64,000 nucleotides of DNA from Saccharomonospora viridis DSM 43017 (GTDB taxonomy: Bacteria; Actinomycetota; Actinomycetes; Mycobacteriales; Pseudonocardiaceae). The notes under the pieces are model-generated. The model ran no database searches and was not told the DNA's origin. It saw nothing but the letters and a program-made list of their open reading frames with translations. Each line of letters starts with the position of its first letter. The stretch's first letter is position 1. The DNA is taken from contig NC_013159.1 of NCBI RefSeq assembly GCF_000023865.1, positions 3,870,001 to 3,934,000 on the forward strand, in the 5' to 3' direction. Position numbers and translations under genes: made by a program. Below, piece after piece: positions 45,702 to 54,681 of the stretch.

Positions 45702-45761
45702 TGTGGATAACCGGGGCCCTGTGGATAACCCTGTGGACAACTGTGGACAACCCGGGGATAA
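45702..45761. promoter_or_regulatory. DnaA-box cluster
   Basis: Four matches to the actinobacterial DnaA box TT(A/G)TCCACA occur on the minus strand, seen on the plus strand as TGTGGATAA at 45702 and 45720 and TGTGGACAA at 45732 and 45742. A weaker copy (CGGGGATAA) follows at 45753. All share one orientation with 18, 12, 10 and 11 base steps. No dnaA or dnaN gene is near, so this is not an ordinary oriC. It directly follows the 6C RNA 3' end. Confidence 0.8.
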
Positions 45762-45848
45762 GAGAGGCGGCCCTCGCCAGGGGGAGGAGCGAGGGCCGCC
45801 GAACTTCAGTCCCGGGGGGCGGACTGAACGCGTCCGGTCATACCGGAC
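45758..45848 (-). ncRNA. 6C small RNA (B11-like)
   Basis: On the minus strand two stem-loops have C-rich loops, the mark of the 6C RNA family. Stem 1: TTCAGTCC, loop GCCCCCCG, GGACTGAA (45828-45805). Stem 2: GGCGGCCCTCGC, loop TCCTCCCCCTG, GCGAGGGCCGCC (45800-45766), followed by TCTCTTATCC as a weak terminator tail. The place, just upstream of ssd, matches the M. tuberculosis 6C RNA B11 beside Rv3660c. The 5' end is estimated from a TACAGT -10-like box (45860-45855) and may include a third small hairpin (45832-45848). Confidence 0.82.
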
Positions 45849-46012
45849 AACTCCACTGTAACCCGCTGGACAGTGTTTGCGGTCCCACCAAACGACGAGC
45901 GGCCCACCACAATCGGTCAATGTCCGGTCGGTGTCCGGACAGCGGCGCACCGCCATCGCGTCAGCGGGTTCCCATGGCCCACCGCTCACGCCGGTTCCCA
46001 TATCGTGTTGTC

Positions 46013-46855
46013 GTGTCCGCAGCCGACAACACCTCCACCGCATCGACCCCACGACCCGCCACCTCGGCGGCGTTCTTCGACCTCGACAAGACGATCATCG
46101 CGTCGTCCAGCGCGCTCGCGTTCAGCAAACCGTTCCTCCGCCAGGGCCTCATCAACCGCAGGGCCGCTCTGAAAAGCGCCTACGCCCAGCTGATGTTCTC
46201 CTTGTCCGGGGCCGACGCCAACCGCACCGAGCGGCTGCGCGCCGAGATCTCCCGGATGTGCGCGGGGTGGGACGTCAACCAGGTCAAGGCCATCGTGAGC
46301 GAGACCTTGCACGACGTGGTCTCCCCCTTGGTCTACGCCGAGGCCACCGAGCTGATCGAACGGCACAAGGCCGAGGGCAGGGACGTCATCGTCCTGTCCG
46401 CCACGGGTGAGGAGTTGGTGCGGCCGATCGCCGACATGCTGGGCATCACCCATTGCGTGGGCAGCCGGATGGAGATCGTCGACGGCCGGTACACCGGCAC
46501 GGTGGAGTACTACTGCTACGGCGAGTACAAGGCCATCGCAGCGCGTCGGCTCGCCGCCGAGCACGGCTACGACCTCGCCGCCTCCCACGCCTACACCGAC
46601 TCCAGTACCGATCTCCCCCTGTTGGAGACCGTCGGCCATCCCCACGCGGTGAACCCGGACAAGGCGTTGCGCAGGATCGCCGTCGAACGGGGGTGGCCGG
46701 TACACACGTTCACCAACCCGGTGTCCCCGCGCGCCCGGATCCCGACCCCCGCCACGGCAGCGGCCGTGGGGATCGGGGTGAGTGCCGTGGCCGCGGGCGC
46801 GACTCTGTTCGGATTGACCCGGAAGAAACGGAAAGATCCGCCGGCGAAGGCCTGA
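46013..46855 (+). CDS. HAD-IB family phosphatase (SerB-like)
   Basis: A 280-residue hydrolase. The nucleophile motif is AAFFDLDKTII (D-x-D), motif II/III VIVLSATGEELVRPIAD, and motif IV SHAYTDSSTDLPLLETVG. LGITHCVGSRMEIVDGRYTG is typical of HAD-IB. The C terminus has a hydrophobic segment (TPATAAAVGIGVSAVAAGATLFGL) before a basic end, so it may be membrane-associated. It corresponds to Rv3661. GTG at 46013 starts close to the domain; ATG at 45974 is an alternative. Divergent from ssd. Confidence 0.85.
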   Translation: MSAADNTSTASTPRPATSAAFFDLDKTIIASSSALAFSKPFLRQGLINRRAALKSAYAQLMFSLSGADANRTERLRAEISRMCAGWDVNQVKAIVSETLHDVVSPLVYAEATELIERHKAEGRDVIVLSATGEELVRPIADMLGITHCVGSRMEIVDGRYTGTVEYYCYGEYKAIAARRLAAEHGYDLAASHAYTDSSTDLPLLETVGHPHAVNPDKALRRIAVERGWPVHTFTNPVSPRARIPTPATAAAVGIGVSAVAAGATLFGLTRKKRKDPPAKA

Positions 46856-47460
46856 GGCGGCTCGATGCCGGGCTCCTCGGCGTCAGGGGCTCGCGGGAAA
46901 TCCGGTGGAAAACGTCTCGCGAATCCCTTGAAGTGACCTTCATCACTGACTACAAAGGGAAGTACGGAGGTTCCTCGGCCAGGGACCCAGCGGAAGAGAA
47001 GCTCGGTCCACCCCGACGGAACGTCCGGACGTGAACCTCGGGTACCCACGCGCAGCTCGCCGCGGAAGGCTTATCGTCGAGGGACTGCGTAACGGGACGC
47101 CGGACGCCGAGTACCCGGGAATGACGACACCGCATGCACGCTTGTTCGCCCGATCGGTTCACGTGAGAACGTAGCGCCCGTCGCCCCAGCGGCCACGGGC
47201 GCTACTTCTGTACACCCGGGCGATGTCCCTCAACCTTCCACACAGTCGTGCGACCTCCGCACGCTTTCCGCTCACCCCGTGCGATCTTCAGGTGGTTTTG
47301 CCTGATTCCCCTCGACTCCGCAGAGCTTTCGGTAGTCCGTTCGCCGGAACCCGTTGCCACTTTGGGTCATTGACCAGTCACGCATTCGTTAGTAGCTTTC
47401 GCATGCCGACTCGCATAGGTGGACTTTCCACATCTCGCGTGACCGCTTACCGGAGGCTTC
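46856..47460. other. 605-base gene-free region with CRP-like site
   Basis: No credible coding frame. AGTGA-ccttca-TCACT at 46931-46946 is a perfect CRP/GlxR-type palindrome. It lies within a possible plus-strand promoter (TTGAAG at 46927-46932, 17-base spacer, TACAAA at 46950-46955). A hairpin follows at 47172-47206. The nagZ promoter must lie in the last ~150 bases, which I cannot pinpoint. A small RNA transcribed rightward is possible. Confidence 0.45.
47172..47206. terminator. Hairpin terminator in intergenic region
   Basis: GTAGCGCCCG (47172-47181) and CGGGCGCTAC (47197-47206) form a perfect 10-base stem, followed on the plus strand by TTCTGT. It is 317 bases after the HAD gene, so it either ends a long 3' UTR or an unannotated short transcript. 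Confidence 0.65.
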
Positions 47461-49317
47461 GTGACCACTGCCAAAGCCCGTCCTTGGAAAGCCTGCGCGG
47501 CCGCCGCGCTCGTAGGCTTACTCGCCGTGACCACCGGCTCGGCATCCGCCCAACCGCATTCCCCCTCGCCATCGGGTGACCAGCAGACCCAACGCCACTG
47601 GGGGAAGCGGAGCTGGCCCGAGCGCACCTTGCGTGCGATGACGTTGGAACAGAAGGTCGGCCAGTTGTTCGTCGCCGACGTCTGGGGCCAGTCGGCCGAC
47701 GAAGCGCATCCCGGCAACCAGGAGAAGTACGGCGTCGACACCCCCGCCGAAGTGGTGCGCAAGTACCACGTCGGCGGCGTCATCTACTTCAACCACAGCG
47801 GCACCGACAACATCGAGACACCGCGGCAGGTCGCGCGGCTGTCCAACGGTCTCCAGCGCGCGGCCCTGCAGTCACAGCCGCGTGTCCCGCTGATCGTCTC
47901 CGTGGACCAGGAAGGCGGCCGGGTCACCCGCATCGCCGAGCACGTCACCGAATACCCGAGTGCCATGGCGCTCGGGGCGTCCCGGGATGTCGAGGGTGCT
48001 CGCACGGCCGCGGCCATCAGCGCGGCGGAGCTGCGTGCCATGGGGATCAACCAGAACTTCGCGCCGGTCGCCGACGTGAACTCCAACCCGCTGAATCCGG
48101 TGATCGGTTCCCGCTCGTTCTCGGCGGACCCCGAATTGGCGGGTGAGTTCGTCGAAGCACAGGTGGACGGCTACCAGAACTCGCGACAGCCGCGGCAGAC
48201 GGTGTCGGCCGCGGCCAAGCACTTCCCGGGCCACGGTGACGCCTCCGCCGACAGTCACATCGACCTACCGGTGATCGACCGCAGCGAAGAGGACTGGCGG
48301 GCCAACGATCTCCCGCCGTTCGAACGGGCCGTCGAGGCGGGTATCGACGCCATCATGACCGCCCACATCTCGGTGCCGAGCCTCGACGACTCCGGTGACC
48401 CGGCGACGCTTTCCGAACCGATCATCACCGGACTGCTGCGCGAGGAGCTGGGTTACGACGGCGTGGTGGTCACGGACTCGCTCGGCATGGCCGGCGTGCG
48501 GCAGATGTACCCCGACTCCGAGATCCCGGTCCGGGCGTTGGAGGCGGGTGTCGACCAGATGCTCATGCCGCCGGACCTCGACGCGGCCGTGAACGGTGTG
48601 CTCGACGCGGTGGCCAGCGGCCGGATCACCGAGGAACGCATCGACGAGAGCGTGCTGCGCATCCTGAAGCTGAAGTACGAGCGGGGCATCGTGTCCTCCC
48701 CGTTCGTCCCCGAGCACCGGGCCGAACACGTGGTCGGCACCAAGCGCAACCGCGACACGGTGCAGCGCATCACCGACGCCACGACCACCGTGCTCAGCGA
48801 TGATGCGAAGCTGCTGCCGCTGGACTCCGGCGTGCAGAACGTGCTCGTCACCGGTTGGAACCGGCCGGACTACCCCGGTTACGCCGCCGAACCCGTCGAC
48901 GACCTCGCGGACGCGTTGTCGCAGCGCAGCGACGCGAACGTCACCAGCATGCCCACCGGAACCAACCCGGACCCGGCCACCATCGACGAGGTCGTGGCCG
49001 CCTCCGACGACGCCGACCTGGTGATAGTGCTCACCAACGGCTTGCGGGGCAGCGAGGGACAACGTGAGCTGGTTGAGCGGCTGACCAGCACCGACACCTC
49101 CGTGATCGCGGTCGCCGTTCAGGAGCCGTACGACCCCGGCTACGCGGAGGTTCCCACCTGGATCGCCACCTACGACTGGCGTGGCGTCACCATGACCTCG
49201 CTGGCCAAGGTGCTCGTCGGAGAGCACTCCCCCGAAGGGACGCTGCCCGTCACGATCCCGCACGGCGACGACCCGGACCAGACCCTGTACCCGTTCGGCC
49301 ACGGGCTGACGTGGTGA
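47461..49317 (+). CDS. nagZ: Secreted beta-N-acetylglucosaminidase (GH3, NagZ)
   Basis: A 618-residue exported glycosidase. The signal peptide ends near GSASAQ. The GH3 domain contains SVDQEGGRVTRI, KHFPGHGDASADSHIDLP (the His/Asp acid-base pair typical of NagZ) and the nucleophile D339 in VVTDSLGMAGV. A C-terminal GH3_C domain follows (VLVTGWNRPDYPGYAAE). Expected to remove GlcNAc from muropeptides. GTG start with GGAGG upstream. First of the nagZ-namZ-hydrolase-murR-murQ set, matching the B. subtilis MurNAc-recovery genes. Confidence 0.92.
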   Translation: MTTAKARPWKACAAAALVGLLAVTTGSASAQPHSPSPSGDQQTQRHWGKRSWPERTLRAMTLEQKVGQLFVADVWGQSADEAHPGNQEKYGVDTPAEVVRKYHVGGVIYFNHSGTDNIETPRQVARLSNGLQRAALQSQPRVPLIVSVDQEGGRVTRIAEHVTEYPSAMALGASRDVEGARTAAAISAAELRAMGINQNFAPVADVNSNPLNPVIGSRSFSADPELAGEFVEAQVDGYQNSRQPRQTVSAAAKHFPGHGDASADSHIDLPVIDRSEEDWRANDLPPFERAVEAGIDAIMTAHISVPSLDDSGDPATLSEPIITGLLREELGYDGVVVTDSLGMAGVRQMYPDSEIPVRALEAGVDQMLMPPDLDAAVNGVLDAVASGRITEERIDESVLRILKLKYERGIVSSPFVPEHRAEHVVGTKRNRDTVQRITDATTTVLSDDAKLLPLDSGVQNVLVTGWNRPDYPGYAAEPVDDLADALSQRSDANVTSMPTGTNPDPATIDEVVAASDDADLVIVLTNGLRGSEGQRELVERLTSTDTSVIAVAVQEPYDPGYAEVPTWIATYDWRGVTMTSLAKVLVGEHSPEGTLPVTIPHGDDPDQTLYPFGHGLTW

Positions 49318-49348
49318 CCCCGAACCGACGTCAGGAACGAGACACACC

Positions 49349-50620
49349 ATGACCGTGAACAGACGCAGGTTCCTGTCCGCGAGCGCACTCGCGGGTTCAC
49401 TGCTGGCCACCACCGCGACGGCCGCGGCGGCCGCCCCACCCGAGACGGCCGGGCGCGGACGTCCGCGGGTGACGACGGGCGCCGACCGGTGGGCCGCCGA
49501 CGGCTGGCGGCGGCTCAGGGGGCGCCGAGTCGGCGTGTTGTCCAACCCGACCGGTGTCCTCGCCGACCAGGTCCACGTCGTGGACTCACTGGTGGAGACG
49601 GGGATCCGCCCGGTCGCCGTGTTCGGCCCCGAACACGGTTTCCGTGGCAGCGCGCAGGCCGGTGGTTCCGAAGGCGACTACGAGGATCCGCGCACGGGCG
49701 TACCCGTGTACGACGTCTACGGCGTCGATACCGACAAGTTCGCCGAACTGCTGCGCAAGGCGGACGTGGACACGATGGTGTTCGACATCGCCGACGTGGG
49801 CGCGCGGTTCTACACCTACATCTGGTCGATGTACCGCGCCATGGCGGCCTCGGCCCGGGTGGGTGCGTCGTTCGTGGTGCTCGACCGGCCCAATCCGATC
49901 GGCGGGAAGGCCTACGGGCCGATGCTGGACCCGGCGTACAGCTCCGGCGTCGGTCTCAAGCCGATCGTGCAGCAGCACGGTATGACGGTGGGCGAGTTGG
50001 CGAAGTTCTTCGCCGCCGAACTGCTCCCCGAGGAGGGGGTACGGCTGGACGAGCTGGAGGTCGTCACCGTGCGTGGGTGGCGACGCCGGCACCTGTTCGC
50101 CGACACGGGGCTGTTGTGGACGCCCCCTTCGCCCAACATGCCGACCCCGGAGACCGCCGTCGTCTACCCCGGCACGGGGTTGTTCGAGGGCACGGTGTTC
50201 TCGGAGGGGCGAGGCACCACCCGCCCGTTCGAGATCGTCGGCGCGCCGGGGGTCGACTGGCGGTGGCGGGAGGAGATGACCGCGCACGACTTGCCCGGGG
50301 TCGTGTTCCGCGAGTGCTACTTCGTCCCCACGTTCGGCAAGTTCACCGGCGAGACCTGCGGTGGGTTGCAGATCACGGTGACCGATCCGCATTCGTTCGA
50401 CGCCATCCGCACGGCCGTGGATCTGATCGTGACGGCGAAACGGCTGTATCCCGATGTCTTCGGCTGGCGGGAGGACAACTTCATCGACAAGCTCACGGGT
50501 TCGGATCGGTTCCGGACGATGGTGGACGCCGGGGCGACGACCGACGAGATCGTGGGATCGTGGCGTGCCGAACTCCACGAGTTCACCCGGAGACGGCAAC
50601 CGTACCTGCTCTATCGGTGA
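49349..50620 (+). CDS. namZ: Exo-beta-N-acetylmuramidase NamZ (DUF1343, GH171)
   Basis: A 423-residue exported protein of the YbbC/NamZ family, which releases MurNAc from the non-reducing end of peptidoglycan fragments. The signal is Tat-like (NRRRFLSASALAGSLLA). Conserved segments: VGVLSNPTGVL, VFGPEHGFRGSAQAG, DVGARFYTYIWSMYRAM, DRPNPIGG and WTPPSPNMPTPETA. The pairing with nagZ (31-base gap) is the same functional pair as in B. subtilis. Confidence 0.9.
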   Translation: MTVNRRRFLSASALAGSLLATTATAAAAAPPETAGRGRPRVTTGADRWAADGWRRLRGRRVGVLSNPTGVLADQVHVVDSLVETGIRPVAVFGPEHGFRGSAQAGGSEGDYEDPRTGVPVYDVYGVDTDKFAELLRKADVDTMVFDIADVGARFYTYIWSMYRAMAASARVGASFVVLDRPNPIGGKAYGPMLDPAYSSGVGLKPIVQQHGMTVGELAKFFAAELLPEEGVRLDELEVVTVRGWRRRHLFADTGLLWTPPSPNMPTPETAVVYPGTGLFEGTVFSEGRGTTRPFEIVGAPGVDWRWREEMTAHDLPGVVFRECYFVPTFGKFTGETCGGLQITVTDPHSFDAIRTAVDLIVTAKRLYPDVFGWREDNFIDKLTGSDRFRTMVDAGATTDEIVGSWRAELHEFTRRRQPYLLYR

Positions 50621-50696
50621 TCCCCCGCCGATCGGGTACCGACCCGTCGGCGGACAACGGCGGACACGCCGTGACAAGGTGAGGTGGAGGAACGCG

Positions 50697-52445
50697 ATGC
50701 GCGCGAGGACCACAGTCTCCCGGATCGCGGCACTGTTCGCGGTCCTGTTGGTGACAGGAGCGACCGCGATGGCCGCAGGGATGTCGGGCTCCGGCCGATT
50801 CGACCGGCCGCAGCAGGGCTTCGCGCCCGCGTCCACGGTGCTCGAGGCCGCCGCCCCGGAGGACGTCGGGCTGGATCCCAAACCGATCCGGGAGGCCGAA
50901 CGGTTGCTCGCGCGCATGGCGGAGTCCGACTACGTGGACGGGCATCCGCTGTTCGCGGGGGCCGTGGGCCTGCTGGCACACGACGGGAAGGTCGTCGACA
51001 CCTTCGCCGTGGGCAGCGCCGTGCGGTACGCCGACGGGGAAGGCGTCGAACTCCCCGCCGACGAGCGGGTACCCATGCGTGAGGACACCATCTTCGACAT
51101 CGCGTCGGTGACGAAGCTGTTCACCTCGATCGCGGTGATGCAGCTGGTGGAACGCGGCGAGGTGGTCCTCGACCGGCCGGTGGCGGCCTATCTTCCGGAG
51201 TTCGGGGTGAACGGCAAGCAGGACATCACCGTCCGGCAATTGCTCACCCACACCTCGGGCTTGGAGCCGGGGCTGTTCCTGTGGCGGGACTGGCCCGACA
51301 AGCAGTCCCGTATCAACGCTGTGCTGGAGGTCGCGCCGCAGCACGAACCCGGCACCACCTACACCTACTCCGACCTCAACCTCATCACGCTCGGTGTGCT
51401 GGTGGAGCGGGTGACGGGCGATGAGCTGGACGAGGTGATCGCCGAACGGATCACCGAGCCGCTCGGCATGAAGGACACGGAGTTCAACCCTCCCGCGGAG
51501 AAGCTCGATCGGATCGCCGCCACCGAATTCCAGGAGCAACCGGCGCGCGGTCTGGTCCGGGGCGAGGTACACGACGAGAACGCCTGGTCGTTGGGCGGGG
51601 TGGCCGGCCACGCGGGATTGTTCTCCACGGCGCGGGATCTGAGTGTGCTCGGGCAGGCGTTGTTGAACGGCGGCACCTACGCCGGGGAACGCATCCTCCG
51701 TCCGAGCACCGTGTTGCAGCTGTTCACGAACTACAACAGCGAGTTCCCCGACAACTCGCACGGACTCGGTTTCGAACTCGACCAGATCTGGTATATGGGC
51801 GGGCTCACCTCCCCGTCCACGGCGGGCCACACGGGTTACACGGGCACGTCGTTCGTGGTCGACCGGCAGTCGCGCTCGATAGCCGTCCTGCTGACCAACC
51901 GGGTGCATCCGTCGCGTTCGTGGGGCTCGATCAACCCCGCACGGCAGGCGTGGGCCACCGGACTCGCCCGGGCTCTCGCCGTCGAGCCGAAGCACGGTCG
52001 ACGCGCATGGTCGTCCTTCGTCGGCGACGACTCCACCGCGACGCTCACCACCCCGCGACTCGCCCCGCGGGGGCGCGGAGTCACGGTCACGTTCGACGCC
52101 TTCGTCAACACCGAACCGAGTGACGTCCTGACGCTGGAGGCCAGCGTCGATCACGGCCGGACGTGGACGACCGTGCCCCTGCGCGCCAGGGGTGAGGGAG
52201 CGCCCCGCGGGACGGTGGAGGGCCTTTCAGGAACCGATCATCGTGCGTGGTGGTCCGTGCGCGCCACGATGCCGGCGACCGACGCCGTCACTCTTCGTTG
52301 GCGATTCACGACGGACGGGAACTACACCGCGCGAGGGGTCGTCGTCGACGGCATCCGGGTCAACGACGCGCGGGGGACCCTGTTGGACGGGGAACGCCAG
52401 CCACAGCGATTCGACGCGCAGGGGTTTGTCCTGACCGGCCGCTGA
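50697..52445 (+). CDS. Secreted serine beta-lactamase-fold hydrolase (YbbE-like) with C-terminal beta domain
   Basis: A 582-residue exported protein with signal peptide ending near AMAAG. The beta-lactamase-fold domain (residues ~50-430) has S137-x-x-K140 (IASVTKLF), Y-x-N (YTYSDLN) and HTG (GHTGYTGTSF) in place of KTG. About 130 extra C-terminal residues form a predicted beta-sandwich (TVTFDAFVNTEPSDVLTLEA). B. subtilis has a YbbE-type hydrolase in the same gene set, so a peptidoglycan-fragment role is likely. GGAGG precedes the ATG. Confidence 0.85.
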   Translation: MRARTTVSRIAALFAVLLVTGATAMAAGMSGSGRFDRPQQGFAPASTVLEAAAPEDVGLDPKPIREAERLLARMAESDYVDGHPLFAGAVGLLAHDGKVVDTFAVGSAVRYADGEGVELPADERVPMREDTIFDIASVTKLFTSIAVMQLVERGEVVLDRPVAAYLPEFGVNGKQDITVRQLLTHTSGLEPGLFLWRDWPDKQSRINAVLEVAPQHEPGTTYTYSDLNLITLGVLVERVTGDELDEVIAERITEPLGMKDTEFNPPAEKLDRIAATEFQEQPARGLVRGEVHDENAWSLGGVAGHAGLFSTARDLSVLGQALLNGGTYAGERILRPSTVLQLFTNYNSEFPDNSHGLGFELDQIWYMGGLTSPSTAGHTGYTGTSFVVDRQSRSIAVLLTNRVHPSRSWGSINPARQAWATGLARALAVEPKHGRRAWSSFVGDDSTATLTTPRLAPRGRGVTVTFDAFVNTEPSDVLTLEASVDHGRTWTTVPLRARGEGAPRGTVEGLSGTDHRAWWSVRATMPATDAVTLRWRFTTDGNYTARGVVVDGIRVNDARGTLLDGERQPQRFDAQGFVLTGR

Positions 52446-52575
52446 TAGTTGTCAACTCGTTAACCGGTTCGGGCTAACGCTAACGTCTTAATCAGCGACT
52501 TTCCGGGCAACCAGACAATCGCCACCCGTCGCGCGCCCGCTCGGGTTGCGATCACTCCGGAAGGTGCGAGTAACC

Positions 52576-52604
52576 TTGTCACAAATGCCTGGTGTTAGTA
52601 ACTT
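52576..52604 (+). promoter_or_regulatory. murR promoter
   Basis: TTGTCA (52576-52581), a 17-base spacer and TAACTT (52599-52604). The predicted start point near 52611 lies after the ATG at 52585, so it supports GTG 52624 as the murR start. An upstream CGTTA...TAACG inverted repeat near 52459-52480 may be an operator. Confidence 0.6.
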
Positions 52605-52623
52605 TCCCACTGAAGAGCTCGAC

Positions 52624-53625
52624 GTGGAGCAACCAACGAACGAAACCGCCACGGTGTCCGAGCCCTCCGAATCGCCCGAGTCGACGACACGGTCCGAACC
52701 GGTCGACTCGTCCAAACCGGCGGGGTCGGAGGCAAGCCCCCTCGTGCGCATCCGCTCGTTGCTCCCGGGTCTTGCCCGCGCGGAACAACGGGTCGCCAAA
52801 GTCGTGCTGGAAGACCCCTCCTCGGTCGCGCGTCGCAGCATCACCGAGGTCGCCATGGCCGCCAAGACCAGCGAAACCACCGTCACCAGGTTCTGCAAGG
52901 CCATCGGCGTCGGCGGCTATCCGCAGCTTCGCATCGCACTCGCCGCCGACACGGCGCGTACCGAGGCCAAATCCTCCCGGGATCTGGGTGGCGACATCAC
53001 GGCCGACGACGATCTGGCCTCGGTCGTGAGCAAGGTCAGTTTCGCCGACGCCCGGGCCGTCGAGGAGACCGCCGAACAGCTCGACATCGCCGAACTCACG
53101 CGCGTCACCGAACTGCTCGCCGAAGCGACCCGGGTCGACGTCTACGGCGTGGGCGCCAGCGCGTTCGTCGCCGCCGATCTGCAACAGAAGCTGCACCGCA
53201 TCGGCCGGGTCTCGTTCGCCTGGTCCGACACGCACATCATGCTGACCTCGGCGGCCGTGCTCTCCGAAGGCGACGTCGCGGTGGCGATCTCCCACTCCGG
53301 CGCCACCACCGACACGGTGGAGGCTCTACGAGTGGCCAAGGAACACGGGGCCACCACCGTGGCGATCACCAACTTCCCGAGGTCGCCGATCGCCTCCGTC
53401 GCCGATCACGTACTCACCACGGCGGCACGGGAGACGACGTTCCGTTCCGGCGCCACAGCCAGCCGCATCGCACAGCTCACCGTGATCGATTGCCTGTTCA
53501 TCGGCGTGGCGCAGCGACGCATGGACGAATCGATGGCGGCGCTGGAAGCCACCCGCGAGGCCGTCAACGGGCATCGACTCGGCATCCGTCCGGACGGAAG
53601 GCGGCGAACCCTACAGGACCGGTAA
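52624..53625 (+). CDS. murR: MurR/RpiR-family regulator
   Basis: A 333-residue regulator. An acidic, disordered N-terminal ~40 residues precede the RpiR HTH (RRSITEVAMAAKTSETTVTR, then FCKAIGVGGYPQLRI). The C-terminal SIS domain holds the sugar-phosphate site (VYGVGASAFVAADLQQKL; AISHSGATTDTVEALRVA). Placement directly before murQ argues for MurNAc-6-phosphate as ligand. GTG at 52624 is preferred because the best promoter lies just upstream of it. Confidence 0.87.
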   Translation: MEQPTNETATVSEPSESPESTTRSEPVDSSKPAGSEASPLVRIRSLLPGLARAEQRVAKVVLEDPSSVARRSITEVAMAAKTSETTVTRFCKAIGVGGYPQLRIALAADTARTEAKSSRDLGGDITADDDLASVVSKVSFADARAVEETAEQLDIAELTRVTELLAEATRVDVYGVGASAFVAADLQQKLHRIGRVSFAWSDTHIMLTSAAVLSEGDVAVAISHSGATTDTVEALRVAKEHGATTVAITNFPRSPIASVADHVLTTAARETTFRSGATASRIAQLTVIDCLFIGVAQRRMDESMAALEATREAVNGHRLGIRPDGRRRTLQDR

Positions 53626-53680
53626 GTCAGTCGGGCGCTCAACGGTGCGCGTTCGCCAGTCGAGGAACAGTGAGGACCAG

Positions 53681-54607
53681 ATGACCGTTTCACCGCAGGT
53701 CGTGCACGTCGAGTCGCCCACCGAGCGACGCAACCCGAATACGACTGACATCGACCGGATGTCGACCGCCGACATCCTCGCCGCCATCAACGCCGAGGAC
53801 CAGACCGTCCCCGAGGCGGTTCGGCGGGCGTTGCCGGAGTTGGTGAAAGCGGTCGACGCGGCCACGGAGGCCTTACGCGGCGGGCATCGGGTCCACTACG
53901 TGGGCGCGGGCACCTCGGGGCGGCTGGCGGTGCTCGACGCCGCCGAACTGGTGCCCACGTACAACGTGCCGGACGACTGGTTCGTCGCGCACCACGCGGG
54001 CGGTCAACAAGCGCTGCGGAGCGCGGTGGAGAACGCCGAGGACGACGCCGAGGCCGGCGCCGCCGAATTGCGGGCGAGTGTGTCGCCCGGGGATTTCGTG
54101 CTGGGGCTGACGGCCTCGGGACGCACCCCGTTCGTGATCGGTGCGTTGGAGGGTGCAAAACAGAGCGGCGCCACCACCGCGCTCGTGTCGTGCAACCCGG
54201 AAGCGTCCGTGCCCGACAGCGTGGACGTACTGATCACCATGGACACCGGTCCGGAGGTCATCGCGGGTTCCACGCGGATGAAAGCCGGTACGGCACAGAA
54301 GTTGCTGCTCACCGCGTTCTCCACCGCCACGATGATCAAGCTGGGGCGGACGTACTCCAATCTGATGGTCAGCGTGCGTGCGACCAACGCCAAGCTGCGA
54401 GGCCGCACCGTCCGCATCCTTCGCGAGGCCACGGGGTTGAGCGACCAGGACTGCAACGAGGCGCTCACCCGGGCCGACGGTGACCTGAAAGTCGCGCTCG
54501 TGCAATTGCTCGCCGACGTCGACGTCACCGACGCCGTCGCGGCGCTCGAGGCCACGGGCGGGCACGTCCGAGCCGCGCTCGACGCGGTGCGGCCGACGGT
54601 GCCCTGA
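53681..54607 (+). CDS. murQ: N-acetylmuramic acid 6-phosphate etherase
   Basis: A 308-residue SIS-domain lyase converting MurNAc-6-P to GlcNAc-6-P and lactate. The signature TERRNPNTTDIDRMSTADIL, VHYVGAGTSGRLAVLDAAEL, GLTASGRTPFVIGALEGAK and AGSTRMKAGTAQKLLL are conserved. ATG at 53681 follows GTGAGGACC. It is 55 bases after murR, same operon. It needs MurNAc-6-P, so an importing PTS or a kinase must be encoded elsewhere. Confidence 0.95.
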   Translation: MTVSPQVVHVESPTERRNPNTTDIDRMSTADILAAINAEDQTVPEAVRRALPELVKAVDAATEALRGGHRVHYVGAGTSGRLAVLDAAELVPTYNVPDDWFVAHHAGGQQALRSAVENAEDDAEAGAAELRASVSPGDFVLGLTASGRTPFVIGALEGAKQSGATTALVSCNPEASVPDSVDVLITMDTGPEVIAGSTRMKAGTAQKLLLTAFSTATMIKLGRTYSNLMVSVRATNAKLRGRTVRILREATGLSDQDCNEALTRADGDLKVALVQLLADVDVTDAVAALEATGGHVRAALDAVRPTVP

Positions 54608-54681
54608 CGGTATCGCCGGATGTCGTCGAACGGGTGCCGGCGCGAGAACACCGCTTCTCATCCGCCGACGCGACGGGGGAC

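Noticed and set aside
45702-45761. Chromosomal oriC
   Set aside because: DnaA boxes are present but there is no dnaA, dnaN, gyrB or rpmH nearby and no clear AT-rich unwinding element.
46591-47049. Minus-strand frame overlapping the HAD gene end
   Set aside because: Mostly antisense to the HAD gene, with no domain and no start site signals.
47223-47579. Plus-strand frame before nagZ
   Set aside because: Overlaps the nagZ signal-peptide coding region in another frame and has no ribosome-binding site.
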